Source of the DNA: Cephalothrix spiralis
Lineage: Eukaryota; Nemertea; Palaeonemertea; Archinemertea; Cephalotrichidae
Assembly: GCA_032353305.1 (NCBI GenBank)
Contig: JAUCNG010308846.1
Span: 1-12,184, forward strand
DNA length: 12,184 bases
Reading direction: 5' to 3'
Shown here in pieces: positions 7,800-12,184 of this stretch. The notes below the pieces were generated by a model that ran no database searches, was not told the DNA's origin, and saw only the letters and a list, made by a program, of their open reading frames with translations. Each line of letters starts with the position of its first letter. Positions within the stretch are counted from its first letter, which is position 1. A program made the position numbers and the translations under genes.

Positions 7800-7984
7800 A
7801 TAAGGCGCAGCGAACCTTACTAAACTCAGAAGACGACAATGTCTGGGAAAGTGCAAAAAATGGCTAAAAATGAATATGTTGTGAACAAAATGTTGTTCAG
7901 GCCAAAGACATTGTGATTTTTTTGAATGATTAGAACACGTACCCATCCAGTTTCAAAGCCAAAGATGATTGCATGGGACAAGCT

Positions 7985-8069
7985 CCGTCTATTTATTATA
8001 CTGTGATCCGACCCCTCTATAAGGCATCTAGTGGAGTCGGATCATACATGTAGTATAACAAAGAGACGG
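7985..8069. repeat. 85-bp hairpin-forming inverted repeat
   Basis: The left arm starts CCGTCTATTTATTATACT and continues to GATCCGAC. The right arm, reverse-complemented, reads CCGTCTCTTTGTTATACT, then an extra ACATGTAT, then GATCCGAC. The loop is about 23 bases. The left arm carries the reverse complement of AATAAA, a possible poly(A) signal for the HES gene. Confidence 0.55.
7992..7997 (-). terminator. alternative distal poly(A) signal for HES gene
   Basis: The minus strand reads AATAAA about 330 bases after the HES stop. It falls inside the hairpin arm of a mobile element. If used, the transposon would supply the mRNA 3' end. Confidence 0.25.
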
Positions 8070-8165
8070 AACGTCGTCTTACCCTGATTTTAGTAAGGTA
8101 GGCGCAGCAGCGCACAGTTAATGAACATTTACCTGACAAAAATATGTTTTATCAAAAATATAACT

Positions 8166-8171
8166 TTTAAT
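8166..8171 (-). terminator. proximal poly(A) signal candidate for HES gene
   Basis: The minus strand reads ATTAAA about 157 bases after the HES stop codon, the commonest variant of AATAAA. It would give a short 3' UTR that ends before the mobile element at 7814-8099. Confidence 0.4.
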
Positions 8172-8327
8172 GAAATAAATGCATTATGGTGAAACTTTGT
8201 ATTTACAGAATGATGATGATTACAATTTACACGTCGAATGAGCCTGTGATGGCTTCAGAGAATGTCAGAGTTTTTGGTTTGGAATAGCACATATAAAAGT
8301 TTAACTGTCACTGGAGCGAAAGCATGA

Positions 8328-9070
8328 TCACCATGGACGCCACACAGCCGATGTATTTGGAGAGTCTGCCCTGTTATCCATGACTGGCGTAAGAACTTCA
8401 CGTTTTACAGGTAAATTGTGTTCATATTGTTCATTTTTGACGGACACATCTAGTTCTGATGATAATGCACTTCCTAGAGATGCAGTTGGTGAATTCATGG
8501 ATTTTATCGGGCTAAACTTGAAGGGTTCCTGTCCAGACATATCCATGGAATGTAATAATTTAGGGTTAACAATATATTGATAATTTTGAACCTTATCATA
8601 GTTTTGAACCTTGTTATAGTTTTGAACCTTGTTATAATCATTAGCATCCACGTAAGGTTGCACAGGACAAGATGTAGGCGGTAATCCAAAACGAGGCTGA
8701 GGGTTATAGCCTAAAGGCGCACTATTATTAGGTCCTTGTAGAGTTTGAAGGGGCCTTTTTTCGGGCCGGCTATAAGGGTGACATGGTTGAGGCCTTACAC
8801 ATGGCTGTCTTGGTACTTCCGGTTGTGGCGCAAAGTGCTCTGGAGGAGCATATGAAGCCATTATTTGTTCCGGAGGAGCACATGTTGGCATTGGGGTGCA
8901 ATTTTGTGGAGGTGAATTTGAAATACATCCGCCCAAGTAGTTCAGTAGTCGGATTCTAAGTTCAAGGTCAATTCCGTTGACTGTTGATAAGTAGCGCCCA
9001 ACTTCGCTAGCGCATTCGCTGAAACCAACTCTATAATCTTCTATGACGTTAGGGTCACGATTGACAGCAA
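8328..9070 (-). other. HES: HES exon 4 (Orange domain to WRPW)
   Basis: The last coding exon begins directly after TTCTTTCTTTTAG. Its first two bases complete Val81, so the in-frame Met codons further upstream are intronic and not starts. It encodes the Orange domain, the Pro-rich linker, the YNKVQN repeats and the WRPW end, and stops at TGA (8328-8330). In vertebrate HES1 the same final exon also begins just before the DPSVLGKYRAGFSEC segment; here it reads DPNVIEDYRVGFSEC. Confidence 0.95.
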
Positions 9071-12000
9071 CTAAAAGAAAGAATAAAATGGTTAATATTG
9101 AATAAATTATGTTGATAACAGATGAAGAATACCATGAAGTTGTACACATCTTTTATGGCCGCGCATGCGCTTTAAATTATATGACATAATTCGAAGGAAA
9201 ATATTTATATTGAATTTTAAGGCCTGTTTATTTTTATTTTTTTCAGATAAAATAAACAAGAAATTTAAAGTGAAGGTAAACTTTTTAAAACATATTATAG
9301 TGAGGATATAATTTTACGTTTTTTAACTTTTAGAAAATGATAAGATGTAATTCCGAAAAACTTAATGAGAGTAGCTAGGCTAGGCTACAACAAAGTATAG
9401 GAACATTTTCCGAATAAATTGAAGGTTATTTTTTTTTAAATCATGAGAATAATTGGTTCAAAACAACCGCTTTATCATTCCAATAAAATATAAAATAAAA
9501 TTTATATTTTCACTTCACGTTTTTTAACTTTTAGAAAATGATAAGATGTTAATTCCGAGAGAAAAAATAATGAGAGTACAACAAAGTAGGAACATTTTCC
9601 GAATTCTTTCGTTTTTTTTAAAAAGGACATGACTGGCCAAAGAAAAATAAAATTTTATTCCTTGATGTTTTCTTTTCTCTATCTACGTTAAAAAAATATA
9701 AGGTGGCGGGCCTTGGCGGGATAATACAATTTAAAAAAAAAATCTGAGCGGCGGATCCGCTATTCAATTAATTAATTAAAAAAGAGGCCTCGCGTGTCGA
9801 TGGCTGGCTAGTGGCTACGCCACCGATCAACGACCAATGTTGGCCTGGCCCAAAGCTTATTTTGAATTTTTATATTTTTAGGAACTTCTCTTACCTGAAA
9901 AAGCCTGTCGGTTGATGTGCCTGAGATGTGAAACGGTAAGTTCCAAAATATCAGCAACTTCAAGGCGATCCTGTCGGGCATTCTGAAAATCAAAACAACT
10001 ATAGTTAGTAATATGTACACAAGAGGAAGTATGAATGGTATGGCAAAACAATTTTATTTATTTCTAATTTCGTAACAAATGGGGCAAAATATCAGTAAAA
10101 TTTAAAATCACGATGACTCCAAATTATTTCCAAAACATGATATAGTCTAAATGTTAAATATATATCCATAAAACTTTTGCCCGTTTCGAACTAAATAAAA
10201 ATCTTTTTTAAATTTAGAATTCATATAAATTATCTTAAATTTATAATTTATTTAAATCATATTAAATGTAGAATTTATTTAAATTATCTGAAATTCAAAA
10301 TTTTTTCGAAAAAAGTATGAATAAATTTTGAACTTCAGATATTAAAAATAAATTTAATTGTGGCTATGCATGATTACCGCCCGCATGCGAACCTAAGATA
10401 TCAGTATATTTTTAGAAAAAGCATGACATGTCAAATTTTGCGTCTATTGACACATCAAAAGTCACTTGGTTGAATCGCGCCTTAAGCGCTAATTACTAAT
10501 AACTTACTGCCGATTAACTGTTTCTTATTTTAATTTAGGTTTGGTAGACTTTAGAATAGACAATGTTTATAATTAAAGTGACATGTTTATTGTCACAAAT
10601 GCAAACATCGGTAAAAACGGATAAAGCCGTGAATAAAAAAATTTCGTCGGCGTACACGCGTGTCATGCCTAGTAGACCGGATATCAGATACGGCACCGCA
10701 ACGTTGTAAAACCTAACGGCAGAAAGTTATAACAAGTCATTAACTTCTAAAAACTATTGACGAAATATCGCGATCGTCTTGAGTATAAGATGTGTAAAAT
10801 GTTAATATTTACCTTTCCACTGACTGCGGTTTTTAGGATAGTTTTTAAGTCGGTCAATGAGCTATTTATCCTTGCCCTTCTCTTTTTTTCAACCATTATC
10901 TTCATGTACTAAAAAAAAAATTATAAAAACATAAGATTATGAATTGCAAAACGTACAAGTTTCTGTTTATGCGCAATATTGCGCAAAATATCCAGGAATC
11001 GTGAGATCATAATTAGGCCATCTAATTAATTAATTCAGAAGTCTAGTTGTTTTAATATTAAGTAGAAATCACTGGTAATTTAACATGTGACATTATGTGA
11101 AAGTGTATTACGCGTTGCTATAGATACGGATGATCTGTATCATCCGCGTTACATGACATTTAAACTATGCGCAATTTTAATTTTTGCGCAACTCGAAAAA
11201 TGAAATCATATGGAGTATGCGCAATTTTAATTTTTTGCGCAACTCGAAAAATGAAATCATATGGATTAATTTTTCTTCTTCTTCAGATTATCAGAAAGTC
11301 AATAATTATAAGAGCGGTTTGGCAAGTGGCAGGGACTGACAGCTATAATCAAAAGGTAACATGATCCTAATGGTAAATGAGTCAAATTAAAGTCTTGAAA
11401 ATATAGGTGATACGAAATCATAGCCGCTGACATAATCTGTCACGTTCTAATAATTTAGCCTCGCGCGCGAGCGCAGTACAAAAGTATCTTCTGCTCGTTC
11501 AATCCGATCCTAATAAGATTGAATTCAGAAAATGTTTTAAATTTTTTGACATTTCTTTCGATGTTTTAAATTATACATGTTATGTAATGCAACAATGTTT
11601 AAAGATAAGAAATATCAAGAATAAAATGCATTTTCATCGGTTTCCTGCGATTAGGACCGGGTGCATAGGCTACCCTTTAACGATCTAAGAACGTAAAAAT
11701 GCCTTCAGGTTCTAGCAGACGATATTGTAAGTTTATCTCTTAATTTGTCAGCGGATAATCGCAGACGATTTATGATGATGAATTTAAAACTATGACAAAA
11801 TTGTTAAACAAAAAAAAAGACTCAAGTGAACTTATTAAGAAAAACTGAAGGGTCAGACTCGAAGTTAAGATTTGTACGATGTCCAGTAAAGACCAGTAAA
11901 AAAGTCAAAAGCTAAAACTAAAAGTCAAAAAATTAAAAAGAAATTTAAAAAGTTTTAAAACTGAAGTTAAAAATCTTTAAATTGTCAACTGAAAGTTAAA

Positions 12001-12170
12001 TAGTTCAACTTGAAAGTTAAAAGCTTATCCAAAGTTAAATTGCAAAAACATGTACAAAAGAAATCACAAAAGGTCCATTTGACATAAACAAAATGATAAA
12101 AATTGTGACATACCTTTCTCTCTGCGACCTTCCTTAGATAAGTTTTCTCGGGATCCGTTTTGGTTGTCAT
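8328..12170 (-). CDS. HES: Hairy/Enhancer-of-split (HES) bHLH-Orange repressor, 4 exons
   Basis: The protein has 327 residues, joined from 12170-12114, 10908-10813, 9982-9895 and 9070-8328. HES proteins dimerise, bind E/N-box DNA in the nucleus and recruit Groucho/TLE corepressors, usually as Notch targets. Visible domains are: basic region about 22-34 with EKKRRARIN; helix 1 to about 46; helix 2 at 58-77 with ADILELTVSHL; Orange about 86-130 (DYRVGFSEC, EVGRYLS, RIRLLNYL); a Pro/Gln/Cys-rich stretch about 133-215; three YNKVQN-type hexapeptides (226-243); two SUMO-type motifs, VKNE (291-294) and VKRE (302-305); and WRPW as the last four residues. All introns are GT-AG and the frame closes across them. 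Exons 2 and 3 have 32 and 29 codons, the same as vertebrate HES1 as I recall it. Oddities: the basic-region proline is Ile23 and the helix-2 Lys is Val60. HES family membership is certain in my view; one-to-one orthology is not. Confidence 0.95.
8583..8636 (-). repeat. HES: 18-bp coding minisatellite in HES exon 4
   Basis: Three in-frame 18-bp units encode YNKVQN, YNKVQN and YDKVQN (residues 226-243). The units differ at only a few bases, so the array expanded recently and its copy number may vary between alleles. Confidence 0.9.
9071..9894 (-). other. HES: HES intron 3
   Basis: An 824-bp intron with donor GTAAGA and acceptor TTCTTTCTTTTAG. It contains a direct duplication (9316-9415 and 9517-9604), a GCGCATGCGC motif (9161-9170) and an ATTAATTAATTAA run near 9770. 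No coding sequence was found. Confidence 0.8.
9316..9604. repeat. dispersed direct duplication in HES intron 3
   Basis: Two copies of a segment of about 90-100 bp, 9316-9415 and 9517-9604, start ACGTTTTTTAACTTTTAGAA and end GGAACATTTTCCGAAT. They are nearly identical apart from small indels, including a GCTAGGCTAGGCT insert in the first. They lie 201 bp apart with AT-rich sequence between. Confidence 0.8.
9895..9982 (-). other. HES: HES exon 3 (helix 2)
   Basis: The 88-base exon encodes NARQDRLEVADILELTV then SHLRHINRQAFS, plus one base (G) that joins TT of exon 4 to make Val81. The acceptor is TTTTCAG and the donor GTAAGA. Twenty-nine full codons plus one base equals vertebrate HES1 exon 3 in length and phase. 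LEKADILE of the family reads LEVADILE here, losing the Lys that in bHLH proteins normally contacts the DNA backbone. Confidence 0.93.
10210..10290. repeat. 27-bp tandem repeat, three units, in HES intron 2
   Basis: Units at 10210-10236, 10237-10263 and 10264-10290 share AAATTTAGAATT-TTTAAATTATCTT-type sequence with a strict 27-bp period. A degenerate fourth unit follows. Base content is almost pure A/T. Confidence 0.7.
10655..10662. promoter_or_regulatory. CACGCGTG, possible HES binding site
   Basis: The palindrome CACGCGTG contains CACGCG on both strands, a class C site preferred by HES proteins. It lies in intron 2 of the HES gene, so autoregulation is conceivable but rests on one short motif. 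Confidence 0.2.
10813..10908 (-). other. HES: HES exon 2 (basic region and helix 1)
   Basis: The 96-base exon encodes 32 residues, YMKIMVEKKRRARIN then SSLTDLKTILKTAVSGK. It is flanked by a T-rich acceptor (TTTTTTTTTAG) and donor GTAAAT, both in phase 0. The length and phases equal vertebrate HES1 exon 2 (from memory), where the start is SSKPIMEKRRRARIN. The Glu, KRRRARIN core and helix-1 hydrophobics are kept. The Pro of KPIMEK is Ile here. Confidence 0.92.
10970..10985. repeat. 16-bp perfect palindrome in HES intron 1
   Basis: TGCGCAATATTGCGCA is a perfect palindrome. It shares the TGCGCAA/TTGCGCA arms of the 50-bp duplication about 180 bp away, so the two may be related or may be sites for the same factor. 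Confidence 0.6.
11166..11266. repeat. 50-bp tandem duplication in HES intron 1
   Basis: Two units, 11166-11215 and 11216-11266, differ mainly by one extra T. Each carries TGCGCAA and TTGCGCA as an inverted pair around a TTTTAATT-type spacer, followed by CTCGAAAAATGAAATCATA. The low divergence suggests a recent duplication. The frame of 65 codons across it is not a gene. Confidence 0.8.
12114..12170 (-). other. HES: HES exon 1 (coding part)
   Basis: The 19-codon exon begins with an ATG in good context (A at -3) and ends AAG before donor GTATGT. It encodes MTTKTDPEKTYLRKVAERK. The final AERK corresponds to the EHRK that ends exon 1 of vertebrate HES1. It is much shorter than the HES1 N-terminus. 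Only 14 bases upstream are in the window, so the 5' UTR and promoter are missing. Confidence 0.85.
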
Positions 12171-12184
12171 TTTGTAAAAAGTAA

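Larger units (their letters stand above)
7814..8099. mobile_element. 286-bp element with about 25-bp TIRs in the HES 3' flank
   Basis: The left end ACCTTACTAAACTCAG then AAGACGAC (7814-7837) matches the reverse complement of the right end (8073-8099), ACCTTACTAAAATCAGGGT then AAGACGAC, with a few differences. Inside, a second inverted repeat (7985-8069) pairs CCGTCT and ATGATCCGAC-type arms. It resembles a MITE. Only a 25-codon frame lies within it. It sits 230-510 bases beyond the HES stop codon on the gene's downstream side. Confidence 0.55.
9983..10812 (-). other. HES: HES intron 2
   Basis: An 830-bp intron with donor GTAAAT and acceptor GATTTTCAG. It contains a 27-bp AT-rich tandem repeat (10210-10290) and the octamer CACGCGTG (10655-10662), a sequence of the CACGYG class bound by HES proteins. 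No coding sequence was found. Confidence 0.8.
10909..12113 (-). other. HES: HES intron 1
   Basis: A 1205-bp intron with donor GTATGT and acceptor in a T-run ending TTAG. It contains an A-rich tract built on AAAGTTAAA/AAAGTCAAA (about 11880-12050), a 12-bp palindrome CTCGCGCGCGAG (11460-11471), a 50-bp tandem duplication (11166-11266), a CGGATGAT/ATCATCCG hairpin (11127-11146) and a 16-bp palindrome TGCGCAATATTGCGCA (10970-10985). No further exon was found in it. Confidence 0.8.

Noticed and set aside
7528-7839. Two opposed frames of 88 and 66 codons
   Set aside because: They lie mostly in a repeat-bounded segment and overlap each other on opposite strands, with no domain or splice signal.
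7839-7916. 25-codon frame with NEYVVNKML, reminiscent of the start of an HP1-type chromodomain
   Set aside because: The likeness covers about eight residues, a stop follows at once, and it sits inside an inverted-repeat element; chance is more likely.
8380-8689. Plus-strand 66-codon and minus-strand 61-codon frames
   Set aside because: They are shadows of HES exon 4.
9071-9149. Hydrophobic N-terminus (MCTTSWYSS... ILFFLLV) read as a signal peptide before the Orange domain
   Set aside because: It is translated intron 3 ahead of the acceptor TTCTTTCTTTTAG; HES proteins are nuclear and the true frame comes from exon 3.
9808-10020. 70-codon minus-strand frame
   Set aside because: It reads HES exon 3 in the wrong frame and runs into both introns.
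11985-12170. 61-codon frame starting MTTKTDPEK
   Set aside because: Only the first 19 codons are real (HES exon 1); the rest is intron 1 after GTATGT.

Overview
The window is nuclear DNA from an AT-rich invertebrate metazoan. It has spliceosomal introns with GT-AG borders, AATAAA signals, two tRNA-derived SINEs and several short non-autonomous DNA transposons. No rRNA, functional tRNA, CRISPR or bacterial operon is visible. The species cannot be fixed from the sequence. A mollusc or other AT-rich invertebrate is my guess only.

Layout. Positions 1-252 hold a minus-strand tRNA-derived SINE cut by the window edge. Positions 450 to about 975 are the terminal exon of an unrecognised plus-strand gene coding for a 134-aa beta-rich, soluble-looking protein. 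From 981 to about 8100 no gene can be firmly supported. That stretch is a transposon graveyard: a mariner-like element (981-1602), two copies of a 0.5-kb G/C-tipped element with CAG...CTG ends (3069-3581 and 5875-6397), a second SINE copy (5428-5703), a 204-bp MITE with 8-bp target duplications (6647-6850), and a run of inverted-repeat elements between 7059 and 8100.

The main gene is on the minus strand at 8328-12170. It is a complete four-exon Hairy/Enhancer-of-split (HES) transcription repressor. Only its last exon is obvious as a long ORF. The three short exons for the N-terminus, basic region/helix 1 and helix 2 were found by reading the reverse strand. Joined, they give a 327-aa protein with a bHLH, an Orange domain and a C-terminal WRPW. 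Exons 2 and 3 have 32 and 29 codons, matching vertebrate HES1 as I recall it, and all junctions stay in frame. The protein is divergent: the HES signature proline of the basic region is Ile, and a conserved Lys of helix 2 is Val.

The two genes lie on opposite strands and converge on the repeat-filled interval. Nothing in the sequence ties them functionally. The most useful results are the full HES model with its unusual DNA-binding residues, the orphan protein at the left, and several transposon families with readable termini that can be searched in the rest of the genome.
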